From contig CBDDJT010000004.1 in assembly GCA_965229765.1 (NCBI GenBank), positions 682,001-746,000 of the forward strand: 64,000 nt of DNA, written 5' to 3'. The translations under genes were made by a program, and so were the position numbers. The stretch is from ASV31 sp965229765 (GTDB lineage: Bacteria; Pseudomonadota; Alphaproteobacteria; Rhodobacterales; Rhodobacteraceae). The notes under the pieces were generated by a model, which had not been told where the DNA came from, ran no database searches, and saw nothing but the letters and a program-made list of their open reading frames with translations. Shown piece by piece: positions 35,802-44,376 of this stretch. Positions within the stretch are counted from its first letter, which is position 1, and every line of letters begins with the position of its first letter.

Positions 35802-36833
35802 ATGCGAATCCTGATGGTGGCCCCGCGCGGGGGGGCGTTCACCTACATCCTGAAGGGCTACGAGAACGCGTTTCGCCACCTCGGCCACGATGTCGCCTAC
35901 TGGAAGGGCGACCGCGCCGCGTTCCGCGAGTATCGCCCCGATGTCTACATCGGCCGCACCGGCTGGCGGCAGGACATCCCGCATGACCTTGTGGCGGACT
36001 TCGGCACCCGCATAGCGATCCACGTGAATCCGTTCGGGACGGAACGGCTGGATACCGTTCACGGCAACCGCACCCTGAACGAACCATCGGACCTGATCGA
36101 CTGGACCGCCGCGCAAAAGCCCGATCTGGTCTATGGCCTTGGCTGGGGCGACGACGCCGACCGCTACTGGGACCGCTGGCGCACAGAGCTTGGGCTGAAC
36201 GTCGCGATGATCCCCACCGCCGGCGATCCGTTCGAGTTCTTCCGCGTCCCCGCCGATCCAAAGTGGCGCTGCGACCTTGCCTTCGTCGGCGGGCGCTGGC
36301 GCTACAAGGCCAACCACATCGACAGCTACCTGATGCCGCTGATCGGCCGCTATGACATCCGCGTCCACGGCTGGGGCGGCTGGGCCACGTGGCGCGATCC
36401 GCGCAGCTTCTTCCGAAGCACGAAGATTTCCGACGACGACGTGCGGGCGCTGTTCTCATCGGCCCGGATCGGCCCGGTGGTGCATGAGCCGCACACCGGC
36501 ATCTACGGCATCGACGTGCCCGAGCGGGTGTTCAAGGTGCCGCTGTGCGGGCTTCTGGCCATCAGCGATCCCTCGGCCTCGCTGCACCGCTACTTCCCGC
36601 CAGACATCCTGCCCATGGCCGACACGCCGCGCCACTACCGCGACCTGATCGATCACTACCTTGCCGACGAAGACGCGCGCGCCGCCCTGGCCGCGCGCCA
36701 GCGCGCCCATGTTCTGGCCCATCACACCTACCTGAACCGTGCACAGTCCTTCCTGTCGGGGCTGGGCCTTGCCGATGCCGCCGCCGCCGCCGGGGACGCC
36801 ATCGCCGCCTTCCAACCGCTCGACACGGCATAG
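35802..36833 (+). CDS. CgeB-like glycosyltransferase
   Basis: A 343-residue protein. It begins RILMVAPRGGAFTYILKGYE. The C-terminal part KISDDDVRALFSSARIGPVV, HEPHTGIYGIDVPERVFKVP and CGLLAISDPSASLHRYFP, then DLIDHYLADEDAR, is the GT1_2-type (CgeB) domain in which the donor sugar nucleotide sits. The family is found in spore and capsule glycosylation and resembles GT4 but lacks the usual E-x7-E motif. It directly follows the exporter gene (three bases) and precedes the YdcF paralogue (six bases). Sugar specificity is not known. Confidence 0.74.
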   Translation: MRILMVAPRGGAFTYILKGYENAFRHLGHDVAYWKGDRAAFREYRPDVYIGRTGWRQDIPHDLVADFGTRIAIHVNPFGTERLDTVHGNRTLNEPSDLIDWTAAQKPDLVYGLGWGDDADRYWDRWRTELGLNVAMIPTAGDPFEFFRVPADPKWRCDLAFVGGRWRYKANHIDSYLMPLIGRYDIRVHGWGGWATWRDPRSFFRSTKISDDDVRALFSSARIGPVVHEPHTGIYGIDVPERVFKVPLCGLLAISDPSASLHRYFPPDILPMADTPRHYRDLIDHYLADEDARAALAARQRAHVLAHHTYLNRAQSFLSGLGLADAAAAAGDAIAAFQPLDTA

Positions 36834-36839
36834 CCCCAC

Positions 36840-37622
36840 ATGGACACGCTCTTTTTCATCGCGTCGAAACTGGTCTGGGCCCTGATCCGCCCGGAAACCT
36901 GGATCGTGATCGGCCTTTTCCTGGCCTGGGTCGCGCTCTTGCGGAACCGTCCACGCGGCGCCCGCCGCCTGACATTCGCCACGCTTGTCTTCACGCTGGC
37001 GGTCGGCGTCCTGCCGCTGGGCGATCTTCTGATTTCGCCGCTGGAAACCCGCTATCCCCCTCGGCCCGATCTTGCCCGCGTGGACGGGATCGTCATCCTC
37101 GGCGGTGGAGAGGACAGGGGGGCCGCCCGCCTTTCGGGTCAGCCCGAACTGAACGAGGCCGGCGAACGCTATACCGCCACCCTCGCGCTTGCCACGCGCC
37201 ACCCCGGCGCGCGTGTCCTGTTCACCGGGGGCAGCGGCCGTCTGCGCGATGCCGCCGGCTCCACCGACCCAGAGGCGACGCTGGCTGGCGCCTTCTTCGC
37301 CGACCAGGGCCTTGCGCCCGACCGGCTCATCCTCGAAGGCGACTCTCGCAACACAGCGGAAAACGCCCGCCTGTCGCTGCCCCTGGCCGATCCGCAGCCC
37401 GGCGAAACCTGGGTTCTGGTCACTTCGGGCTACCACATGCCGCGCGCGCTGCGCAGCTTCCGCCGCGCGGGCTGGCCCGATATCGTGCCCTTTCCCGTCG
37501 ATCACCGCGCCCGCGACCTGACCGACGGCCTGACATGGGACCTTGCGCGAAAGCTCGAAACGCTGAACATCGCGGTCAAGGAATACATCGGACTGATGGT
37601 CTATGGCCTGACCGGCCGCTGA
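36840..37622 (+). CDS. YdcF/ElyC family (DUF218) envelope protein, second copy
   Basis: A 260-residue protein with a membrane segment near residue 25 and another near 48. The DUF218 core is VDGIVILGGGED, FTGGSGRL, SRNTAENARLS and TSGYHMPRAL. It is a diverged paralogue of the protein at 8931-9731. The two share SPLETRYPPRPD versus APLESHYPPRPD and a matching end. The family is linked to envelope maintenance in Escherichia coli, but the reaction is unclear. It is the last plus-strand gene of the locus. Confidence 0.84.
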   Translation: MDTLFFIASKLVWALIRPETWIVIGLFLAWVALLRNRPRGARRLTFATLVFTLAVGVLPLGDLLISPLETRYPPRPDLARVDGIVILGGGEDRGAARLSGQPELNEAGERYTATLALATRHPGARVLFTGGSGRLRDAAGSTDPEATLAGAFFADQGLAPDRLILEGDSRNTAENARLSLPLADPQPGETWVLVTSGYHMPRALRSFRRAGWPDIVPFPVDHRARDLTDGLTWDLARKLETLNIAVKEYIGLMVYGLTGR

Positions 37623-37627
37623 CCGCC

Positions 37628-38230
37628 CTACATCGCCGGCAGCCCCGTCACCTCGCCCTCGCGGATCACCGCCGGGTCATGGGCCTTTCGGCCGAAGACC
37701 TCGCGCACCATCGGCTCGAAGCTCTCCAGCGTGTCGCTGTCATAGTCCGGGTCGAACGACGCCTGGTCCCAGCGCTCGCAGAACGCCGCGCAGACGTCAA
37801 AGCAGGGATGATCGCGGAACCGGTCGCGCGCGTTGCGGTCCCAGCCGTAGTGGTGCCCGTAGTACAGCATCTGGAAGATGCCGTGATGCTCCACGACCCA
37901 GCTTACCTCCCAGCGCACGAACGGCCGGATCACCTCGGCCGACATCCGGTCATGGTTCTGCGGCGCCAGCCCGTCGCCGATGTCGTGCAGCAGCGCGCCG
38001 ACGATCCAGTCGGTATCCGCCCCCTCGCGACGCGCCCGCGTCGCCGATTGCAGCCCGTGCTCCAGCCGGGTGATGCGGTAGCCCTCCAGCGTCGCTGCGC
38101 CCTGCCGCCGCAATTCGTCCATCAAACGGTCCGCCGTCAGCGCCAGGAACGGCTTTTCCAGCCGTGCCAGCAGCTCGTATTCCTCGCGCGTGCCGTCCTT
38201 CATCCGGGTAAAGCTGACCGTCTCGCTCAT
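37628..38230 (-). CDS. HD-domain oxygenase, PhnZ-like
   Basis: A 200-residue HD-superfamily protein. The metal ligands are His58 (RLEHGLQSA), His82 and Asp83 (LLHDIGDG), His93, the His115-His116 pair (VEHHGIF) and Asp155 (ERWDQASF). This matches the mixed-valence diiron oxygenases of the PhnZ/TmpB group, where a hydroxyalkylphosphonate is cleaved. The two PhnZ substrate-side residues Tyr24 and Glu27 do not align (Leu and Tyr lie there), so the substrate may differ. The ATG overlaps the PhyH gene's stop, so they form a two-gene unit. Confidence 0.8.
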   Translation of the reverse strand: MSETVSFTRMKDGTREEYELLARLEKPFLALTADRLMDELRRQGAATLEGYRITRLEHGLQSATRARREGADTDWIVGALLHDIGDGLAPQNHDRMSAEVIRPFVRWEVSWVVEHHGIFQMLYYGHHYGWDRNARDRFRDHPCFDVCAAFCERWDQASFDPDYDSDTLESFEPMVREVFGRKAHDPAVIREGEVTGLPAM

Positions 38231-39105
38231 GGCATGGATCCTTCTGCCGTAACGCCATAAAGCGCCACATCGCCTGTCGTGCCCGCCGCCAGAACGGCGG
38301 CCTGCGCCGTCAGGATCTCATCATAAAGCCGCAGCCCCGCGGGATCAAAGGCGCGTTGCGGCGGGGCCACGTTGATCCAGCCCTGCATCCGGTCCATCCC
38401 GCGCACCAGCATCGCGTAATCGCGCCCCAACTCGGGCTGGCGCACCTCTGGCGTGACATAGCGGATCGCCACGCCGATCCGGCGGTCGTCGCCACGGTTC
38501 GGGCCAGAGGCATGGAACGTCCGCCCGTGGTGAAACGACATCTCGCCCGGCGCCAGCGGACCATGCACCGCCGCCGCCTCGTCCACGCTTTCCAGCGACT
38601 GGCCACGCGACAGCAGGTTGTCGGCGGCGAAACTGTCGGCATGGGGCAGAATCGGGTTCAGGTGGCTGCCCGGAATGAACCGCATGCAGCCCGCCTTCAC
38701 CGACACGTCCGACAGGGCGATCCACGCGGTCAGCTCCTCATCCGTTTCGCCCATGCCCCAATAGGTCAGGTCCTGGTGCCAGGACACGATCTTGTCTGTC
38801 CCCGGCTCCTTGATGAACAACTCCACCGACCAGACCAGAAGGTTCGGCCCCAGCACCTGTTCCACCGCGTCCAGCACGCCCGGGGTGGTCGCGATGCGGC
38901 ACAGCAAGGGCAGCACGACCTGCCCGTTCACCCGGAAATACTGCCCCAGGGGCCGCCCGCCGATCGGTCCCGCATGGGCCGCCTCCAGCGCCTCGACCTC
39001 GGCCCGAAAGGCGCGCGCGGTCTCCTCGCCGAACGCGCGTACGGGCCACAGGCAGCCGTCCTTGCGGTAACGCTCCAGCTGATCGCGGCTCAGAGGGTCG
39101 GTCAT
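38227..39105 (-). CDS. Phytanoyl-CoA dioxygenase family (PhyH) Fe(II)/2-oxoglutarate oxygenase, PhnY-like
   Basis: A 292-residue double-stranded beta-helix protein. The metal triad is His110 and Asp112 (SWHQDLTYWG) with His198 (GRTFHASGPN). The 2-oxoglutarate-binding Arg lies ten residues later (DDRRIGVAIRYV). AGCMRFIPGSHL is typical of the PhyH core. In phosphonate catabolism PhnY hydroxylates the carbon next to phosphorus and PhnZ then cleaves. The tight pairing with an HD oxygenase fits this. The target here is not known. The ATG at 39105 was preferred over one 16 codons upstream for its RBS-like GAGAG. Confidence 0.82.
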   Translation of the reverse strand: MTDPLSRDQLERYRKDGCLWPVRAFGEETARAFRAEVEALEAAHAGPIGGRPLGQYFRVNGQVVLPLLCRIATTPGVLDAVEQVLGPNLLVWSVELFIKEPGTDKIVSWHQDLTYWGMGETDEELTAWIALSDVSVKAGCMRFIPGSHLNPILPHADSFAADNLLSRGQSLESVDEAAAVHGPLAPGEMSFHHGRTFHASGPNRGDDRRIGVAIRYVTPEVRQPELGRDYAMLVRGMDRMQGWINVAPPQRAFDPAGLRLYDEILTAQAAVLAAGTTGDVALYGVTAEGSMP

Positions 39106-39325
39106 GGCATCGCTCTCGTCACGGGGGCCTTGGTCGTCCCAGCGTCCCGCCACACCGCAGGACGTGCCGGTCCGGTGCCGACATCGCGTGTCGTATTTGC
39201 CGGCTCTCGGTCAGGGTGCACGATATTTTTTCGTTGTCACCGCCCCGTTCGGCGTCTTTGATACGGGCCAACGCGCGTGGCGCGTGTCCGGTTTGACAAA
39301 AAGACATCACCAACGGAGCAAGTGA

Positions 39326-39667
39326 ATGGGACGTAGAGACGAACTGATCGCGACATATGCCGACGATCTGCGCAAGAAATGCGGGATGGAACCCGACATG
39401 GACCTTCTGAGGAAGGTCACCATCGGCTGCGGCCCGGCGATCTACAACGCCGACGCCTCCACCGTCGCATCGTCCCAGGCGCATGAGCTTGAGACGGTCA
39501 AGGACAACTTCCTGGTCAAGAAGCTCGGCCTTGCCGACGGCCCCGAACTGATGGACGCGATCAATTCCGTGATCGAGACCTACGGCAAGTCCGAGCGCAA
39601 CAAGTACCGCGCCGTGGTCTACTACATGCTGACCAAGCATTTCGGCAAGGAATCGGTCTACGGCTGA
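39326..39667 (+). CDS. DUF2853 family protein
   Basis: A 113-residue small soluble helical protein. It begins MGRRDELIATYADDLRKKCG and ends with YRAVVYYMLTKHFGKESVYG, both typical of DUF2853. That family is largely limited to Rhodobacterales and related alphaproteobacteria. Function is unknown. GGAG lies just before the ATG. A strong hairpin follows the stop at 39683. Confidence 0.88.
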   Translation: MGRRDELIATYADDLRKKCGMEPDMDLLRKVTIGCGPAIYNADASTVASSQAHELETVKDNFLVKKLGLADGPELMDAINSVIETYGKSERNKYRAVVYYMLTKHFGKESVYG

Positions 39668-39682
39668 ACGCCGCGCATTCGC

Positions 39683-39710
39683 GCCAAATCCGAGGCACTT
39701 CGGATTTGGC
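39683..39710 (+). terminator. Hairpin after the DUF2853 gene
   Basis: An 11-bp perfect stem GCCAAATCCGA / TCGGATTTGGC with a six-base loop begins 16 bases past the DUF2853 stop. It is followed by C-rich sequence rather than a T-run. It is a likely transcript end or 3'-protective structure. Confidence 0.5.
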
Positions 39711-40150
39711 CCCCCGGCCCGCATGGCGTATGTATGGGGCGTCCGGTCAGGATGGCCGGGACCTTATATCGAACACGTGTGGTGCTGAGGGAGCACGTGG
39801 GGTGATGGAGGGTCCCGTGACCATGTCCGGGACCCTCCTGATGATTTTGGGTCAGTTGCCGTTGGGACACTATCTATTTAGCCTGAAAAAAAGCAGTTAA
39901 GGGTCCAATCTTGCTCGCCTTTGAGGACCGCTCATCTTATCACAGTGGCAACTGTCTCAGCGGTAATTACTCTTCTATTGTAATGACCGTGGCAACGTTT
40001 ATTATGTCGTCCCAGCAGGCTGCGGATCGCACGCCGTCAGCCGCGGAAGTGAATGCCCAGTCATGGTATATGCAGGCCAAATCGGGCGCGCGGACCTCTT
40101 TTTCTGGCGTGAAGGGTGCATTCCATCGATTTTTCATTATTTTATTGCCT
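39711..40150. other. Gene-free stretch with further hairpins and an AT-rich boundary
   Basis: About 440 bases without a supported gene. A second strong hairpin, GGAGGGTCCCG / CGGGACCCTCC (39807-39838), is followed by a short TTTT and could end a transcript or be a small RNA. From about 39850 the sequence becomes much AT-richer, marking the edge of the DNA that carries the Mrr-like gene. A short frame at 39911-40162 is judged spurious. Confidence 0.5.
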
Positions 40151-41068
40151 TCAATCTTCTAAGAAGAAGTCCTCGTCGATACGATGGAGCTCAAATACCT
40201 TTCGTATGCGCACACCAACGCCGCCCTCAATCATCAGGTCAACGAGACGATGACCGTCAATGGTGATGACCCGTGCGTTCACCGTCTTCAGGTATTCTAA
40301 CGCATTGGGGGAAAAGCGCGATGTTGTAACGAAAACGCCTTTGTGCGCCGAAACGCCAGCTAGCGTACCTACAAACGCTTGTAACTCAGGTCGACTTACC
40401 GCGTTCTCAGGCGCGTACCGTTTCGCCTGAACGTAGACGACATCCAGACCGAGCTTGTCTTGATGAATAATGCCGTCGATTCCGCCGTCTCCAACCTTCC
40501 CCAAAACCTCTGCCAAGGTGTCGGATCGCCCATAACCTAAGCTGGAAAGTAATCGGACGACCAAGTGCTCAAAGAAAGCGGGTGAGTTCTGCATTATCCT
40601 ATCTAATACCTGCTCCTTGAGATCCGTTTCTAGCTCTTTGTAGGCGCTTCCAATGATCTCTTCAGGAGTTTTCTCGCTCTGAGAAGCTTCAGAAATCAAA
40701 GGTGCATCGCTTGTCACCCTGTTTGTCCCTTTACGGGTCATGAAGTCCACAAATGCCGGAATTCTCTTCAGATAAGCAAGATTCAGCTTCTGAAGGTCGT
40801 TCTCCAAAACCAATCTACCGCGATCTGTTATAAGAAAATGCCCTCTCTTGGGGCGCTCCAGGAGACCTGCCTGTACAAGGTATGTGACTGCCCAAGCAAC
40901 ACGACTTGAGATAAGTGTGGTTTGACCAGACGGTATCTTCTCATCTCGCTCTTCGTCGGTTAGAAATAGCTCATCCGCGATTTCGGAAACTGCATCTTTG
41001 ACGCGCTGTTCGGTCTTCGCGCGAACGAGCACCAATGGCATTAGGTCTTCGTAACTTGGAACGGGCAA
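40151..41068 (-). CDS. mrr: Mrr-type restriction endonuclease
   Basis: A 305-residue protein with the two-domain Mrr layout. The N-terminal winged-helix part has PVPSYEDLMPLVLVRAKTEQ and SSRVAWAVTYLVQAGLLERP. The C-terminal PD-(D/E)xK-like nuclease has GDGGIDGII, then YVQAKRY, with Asp and Gln-x-Lys in the expected places. Mrr cuts methylated DNA. There is no good ATG. The TTG at 41068 has GGAG upstream and gives almost the same length as E. coli Mrr (304). A more distal TTG at 41140 is also possible. The gene and its flanks are AT-rich against the surroundings, as expected for a defence gene that moves. Confidence 0.82.
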   Translation of the reverse strand: MPVPSYEDLMPLVLVRAKTEQRVKDAVSEIADELFLTDEERDEKIPSGQTTLISSRVAWAVTYLVQAGLLERPKRGHFLITDRGRLVLENDLQKLNLAYLKRIPAFVDFMTRKGTNRVTSDAPLISEASQSEKTPEEIIGSAYKELETDLKEQVLDRIMQNSPAFFEHLVVRLLSSLGYGRSDTLAEVLGKVGDGGIDGIIHQDKLGLDVVYVQAKRYAPENAVSRPELQAFVGTLAGVSAHKGVFVTTSRFSPNALEYLKTVNARVITIDGHRLVDLMIEGGVGVRIRKVFELHRIDEDFFLED

Positions 41069-41250
41069 GGTCAGACGTCTCCAATCAATTTCTTTTCCCA
41101 ATAGGTACCATGCTATTTTGACTGAATATATTGGGATCAAGCACTTGCGGAGTACTTACCTTTGAAGGCCGAAGCTCTGCTCATCGCCACCCAAACTTGC
41201 TCTCGCGAGAGCTAGCTGTCTTGCTGCGTTCCCCCACGCCGCAAACAACC

Positions 41251-41296
41251 CTCACTTCCTCACTTCCTCACTTCCTCACTTCCTCACCTCCTCACC
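41251..41296. repeat. 8-bp tandem repeat (CTCACTTC)n
   Basis: Four exact copies of CTCACTTC, a fifth with one change and a partial sixth. The last copies include the stop codon of the DUF1761 gene on the minus strand. The unit is not a multiple of three, so copy-number change would shift the frame of anything reading through. Confidence 0.85.
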
Positions 41297-41675
41297 ACAA
41301 CGCCAGCACCAGCCCCATCAGGGCCATGCCCACGGTGGGATAGGCGCCGTCCATCCAGATCAGGTTGCGGTCGCGCTGGCCGAACAGGACGTTGGTCGCG
41401 ATCCACGGCGCGGCGATGAAGGCGCCAAGGCCAAGGCCCATGACGACCGCCGCGCCCACGGTCTCGACCCCCGACGCGGCCATGATGTGCCGGGTCATCC
41501 CCGCCACCAGCAGCGCGCAGACGAAGCTGCCGATATAGGGCACGGGGTTCGACCGGTTCACCGTTTCCTCGGTCAGGCCGGATGCGGCCATCCACTGCTT
41601 GCCGATCACGCCGTACCACACGGCGCCAAAGATCCATGCCGCGGCTGCGGCGGCGATGACGTTCAGGAGTTCCAT
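41292..41675 (-). CDS. DUF1761 family membrane protein
   Basis: A 127-residue protein with four hydrophobic helices. MELLNVIAAAAAAWIFGAVW, YGVIGKQWMAASGL and PYIGSFVCALLVAGMTRHIM fit DUF1761, an uncharacterised family of small membrane proteins. The stop lies inside the 8-bp tandem repeat. Its place beside the EVE-domain and gpsA genes is common in Rhodobacterales. Function unknown. Confidence 0.82.
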   Translation of the reverse strand: MELLNVIAAAAAAWIFGAVWYGVIGKQWMAASGLTEETVNRSNPVPYIGSFVCALLVAGMTRHIMAASGVETVGAAVVMGLGLGAFIAAPWIATNVLFGQRDRNLIWMDGAYPTVGMALMGLVLALW

Positions 41676-41823
41676 GTCCCCGATCCCTTCCGGTTGACGG
41701 CCGCGGTCTGGCGCCGCGGTCTGGCGGCAGTGTGCCAGATTTCGCGCATTCTGTCGCGGGGAAGCCGCGCCGACGCGATGCCGACGTTTTGCCGACGTTG
41801 TGCCGACGTGCCGTTTCGGGGTC

Positions 41824-42243
41824 TCAGGCGTCCACGCCGCCCATCGCGCAGACGGTCCGCCACTGTGCCTCTGTGACCGGCTGCACCGACAGCCGAGAGG
41901 TCTTGACCAGCGCCATGTCGGCCAGTTCGGGGGCCGCCTTGCACATCTCCAGCGTCACTTGCCGCGCCAGAGGGGCCACCGCGCGGATGTTCACGCAGTC
42001 CCACCTGTCGTCGTCGGTGCTGCTGTCGGGGTGGGCTTCGGCGCAGACCTCGACGATGCCGACGATGGCCTTATCCTTTTGGGAATGATAGAAAAATCCA
42101 CGGTCGCCGATGGCCATGGCGCGCATGTTGTTGCGGGCCTGGTAGTTGCGCACGCCCGTCCATTCCTCGCCTGCGTCGCCCTTTCCGACCTGGTCGTCCC
42201 AGGACCATTCGGACGGTTCGGATTTGAAAAGCCAGTATGCCAT
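41824..42243 (-). CDS. EVE-domain protein
   Basis: A 139-residue single-domain protein. It begins MAYWLFKSEPSEWSWDDQV. GVRNYQARNNMRAMAIGDRG and FFYHSQKDKAIVGIVEV follow, all core elements of the EVE fold, a PUA-like pocket thought to read modified bases. Its neighbours gpsA and tsaD form a conserved group. Direct substrates are not known. Confidence 0.93.
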   Translation of the reverse strand: MAYWLFKSEPSEWSWDDQVGKGDAGEEWTGVRNYQARNNMRAMAIGDRGFFYHSQKDKAIVGIVEVCAEAHPDSSTDDDRWDCVNIRAVAPLARQVTLEMCKAAPELADMALVKTSRLSVQPVTEAQWRTVCAMGGVDA

Positions 42244-42251
42244 GCCCCTGC

Positions 42252-43208
42252 CTACTCCGGCCGCAGGGGCCGCGACAAGAGCGCCTCTGCCGCCTCCGCC
42301 ACGCCGACCCGCCCTTCCACCAGCGCCGCCACCATTCGCGTCACCGGCATCTCTTCCCCCACCATCCCCGCCACCGCCAACGCCGTCGCGATGCCTTCCG
42401 TCGTCTCGCTCGCCGCTGCCCGCCCGCGCTTGCCGAGCGCTAACCCATAGCGATAATTGCGAGATTTCTCCGATGTGCAGGTCAGGGCAAGGTCGCCGAG
42501 GCCGGACAACCCGGCCAGCGTTTCATCCTGTGCGCCCGCGGAAATGGCAAACCGGCGCATTTCGGCATAGCCGCGCGTCATCAGGGCCGCGCGCGCGCTT
42601 TCGCCAAGGCCGGCGCCCATGGCCACCCCGCAGGCAATCGCCATCACGTTCTTCAGCGCCCCTCCCAGCGCCACGCCGGCAAGGTCCGTGCTCCGGTAAA
42701 GCCTGAGCGTCGGGGTCGCCAGCCGGGCCTGAAGCTCTTTGCCCGCGGCCTCGTCCGCCATCGCCAGTGTCAGGGCCGTCGGCAGCCCCGCCGCGATGTC
42801 CAGCGCAAAGCTTGGCCCGGACAAAAGCGCCACCGATGCGCCGGGAACGCATCGCGCGATCAGTGCGTCCGGCGTCTCTCGGGTGGTCAGATCGATCCCC
42901 TTGCAACAGGCAACGATCGTCTTTCCCTCCAGCAAGACGTTGTGTTCCATGAGAAACGATCGGCAGGCCTGCATTGGCAATGCCAGCAGGACAACCCTGG
43001 GCGACGTGGCCTCTGCCAGGTCACCCGTCACGTTCACAGCGTCCGGCAGGGCCACCCCGGGCAAACGGGCTGAGTTCTGCCGGGTGTCGTCGATATCCTG
43101 CGCCCCGGCGCGTGCCCAAAGGGTGATTGGCGCGCCTTGCCCGGCCAGCGCTATGGCCAATGCGGTGCCGAACGCTCCGGCGCCAAGGATCGCAACGCCG
43201 CCGTTCAT
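42252..43208 (-). CDS. gpsA: NAD(P)-dependent glycerol-3-phosphate dehydrogenase
   Basis: A 318-residue enzyme. The NAD-binding motif [20 protein letters not shown] opens the protein. [33 protein letters not shown] and the catalytic Lys region [15 protein letters not shown] are in place. [21 protein letters not shown] is typical of the C-terminal domain. It makes sn-glycerol-3-phosphate from dihydroxyacetone phosphate for membrane lipids. The start overlaps the stop of tsaD, so the pair is coupled. Confidence 0.96.
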   Translation of the reverse strand: MNGGVAILGAGAFGTALAIALAGQGAPITLWARAGAQDIDDTRQNSARLPGVALPDAVNVTGDLAEATSPRVVLLALPMQACRSFLMEHNVLLEGKTIVACCKGIDLTTRETPDALIARCVPGASVALLSGPSFALDIAAGLPTALTLAMADEAAGKELQARLATPTLRLYRSTDLAGVALGGALKNVMAIACGVAMGAGLGESARAALMTRGYAEMRRFAISAGAQDETLAGLSGLGDLALTCTSEKSRNYRYGLALGKRGRAAASETTEGIATALAVAGMVGEEMPVTRMVAALVEGRVGVAEAAEALLSRPLRPE

Positions 43209-44302
43209 GCTTTTGCGCCCCGTTTGCCGCCGCCCAGCATCGCCGGCCGGCTTTCGTCGAGGGGCCAGCGCGGGCGGGCGGCAAGAGTGAAGTCGTCACG
43301 TGCGCCCAGACGGAACCGCTCTATCCCTGCCCAGGCGATCATGGCGGCGTTGTCGGTGCACAACGACAGAGGCGGTGCGATGAACTCGACACCGGCATTT
43401 CGCGCCACCTCAAGCAGGGCCGCGCGGATCCGGGTGTTCGCGGCCACCCCGCCTGCAACTGCCAGCGCGGGCCGTTCCGGTGCGCGGTTCATATATTGCG
43501 CCAGCGCCCGCCGCGTCTTTTCGGCCAGAACATCGGACACCGCGCGCTGGAACCCGGCGCACAGGTCGCGTCTGTCCTGCCGGTGCAATCCGCCCGCCGC
43601 GGCCACCAGTTCATCCCGCTGGCGCAAGAGCGCGGTCTTTAGACCGGAAAAGGACATGTCACAGCCCTCTCGGTCCAGCAGCGGGCGCGGAAAGGCAAAA
43701 CGGTCTGGATCGCCGCCCTGGGCTTCGCCCTGAACGGCGGGGCCACCGGGCTGGGGCAGGCCCAGAAGCTTGGCCGTCTTGTCGAACGCTTCTCCGGGGG
43801 CGTCGTCGATGGTTCCGCCCAGCCTGACAAAGCGTTCAGCCCCCTCTGCGATCAGCAGTTGGCAATGTCCGCCGGACGCCAGAAGAAGAAGGTATGGAAA
43901 CGGCAGACCATCGGTCAGCCGGGGGGTCAGGGCATGACCGGCCAGGTGATTGACACCGACAAGCGGCAGTCCGGTCGCGGCGGCGAGTCCCTTTGCGCAC
44001 ATGACGCCGGACAACACCCCGCCGATCAGCCCCGGCCCGGCGGTGACGGCGATCGCGTCGATCCCCTCCAGGCCCAGGCCCGCCTGCGCCAGCGCCTCTT
44101 CGACGCAGAGGTCCAGCTTTTCGGCATGGGCGCGCGCCGCGATCTCGGGGACGACCCCGCCGAATGGCGCGTGCAGCGCCGCTTGACCCATCACAATCGA
44201 TGACAGGATCTCTGGTGCTTCATCGGGTGCGCAGCGCACGATGGCGGCCGCGGTATCGTCGCAGCTGCTCTCCAGTCCCAGAACGGTCAAGGTGTCGGAC
44301 AT
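43205..44302 (-). CDS. tsaD: tRNA N6-threonylcarbamoyladenosine transferase TsaD
   Basis: A 365-residue enzyme of the Kae1/Qri7/TsaD family. I start at [17 protein letters not shown] because [10 protein letters not shown] is the conserved N-terminal motif. The longer open frame upstream is antisense to hemD. The metal-binding H-x3-H is seen in [21 protein letters not shown] and the C-terminal [11 protein letters not shown], with the third metal ligand, are also present. TsaD joins threonylcarbamoyl to A37 of ANN-reading tRNAs in all bacteria. Confidence 0.96.
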   Translation of the reverse strand: MSDTLTVLGLESSCDDTAAAIVRCAPDEAPEILSSIVMGQAALHAPFGGVVPEIAARAHAEKLDLCVEEALAQAGLGLEGIDAIAVTAGPGLIGGVLSGVMCAKGLAAATGLPLVGVNHLAGHALTPRLTDGLPFPYLLLLASGGHCQLLIAEGAERFVRLGGTIDDAPGEAFDKTAKLLGLPQPGGPAVQGEAQGGDPDRFAFPRPLLDREGCDMSFSGLKTALLRQRDELVAAAGGLHRQDRRDLCAGFQRAVSDVLAEKTRRALAQYMNRAPERPALAVAGGVAANTRIRAALLEVARNAGVEFIAPPLSLCTDNAAMIAWAGIERFRLGARDDFTLAARPRWPLDESRPAMLGGGKRGAKA

Positions 44303-44376
44303 TGCGGTCCCGGTTGCCTGCGGGGATGCCGGGGGGTAGCACCGGTGCAGGCCCCAGACAATCCCGGTGGACGGAC

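Noticed and set aside
33972..36368. 798-codon open frame on the minus strand
   Set aside because: It is the antisense shadow of the ABC exporter and CgeB-like transferase, both of which carry clear motifs. High GC makes long antisense frames common. The product is low-complexity.
39911..40162. 83-codon plus-strand frame before the Mrr gene
   Set aside because: No ribosome site, no recognisable motif, and it overlaps the end of the Mrr-like gene on the other strand. Probably chance in AT-rich DNA.
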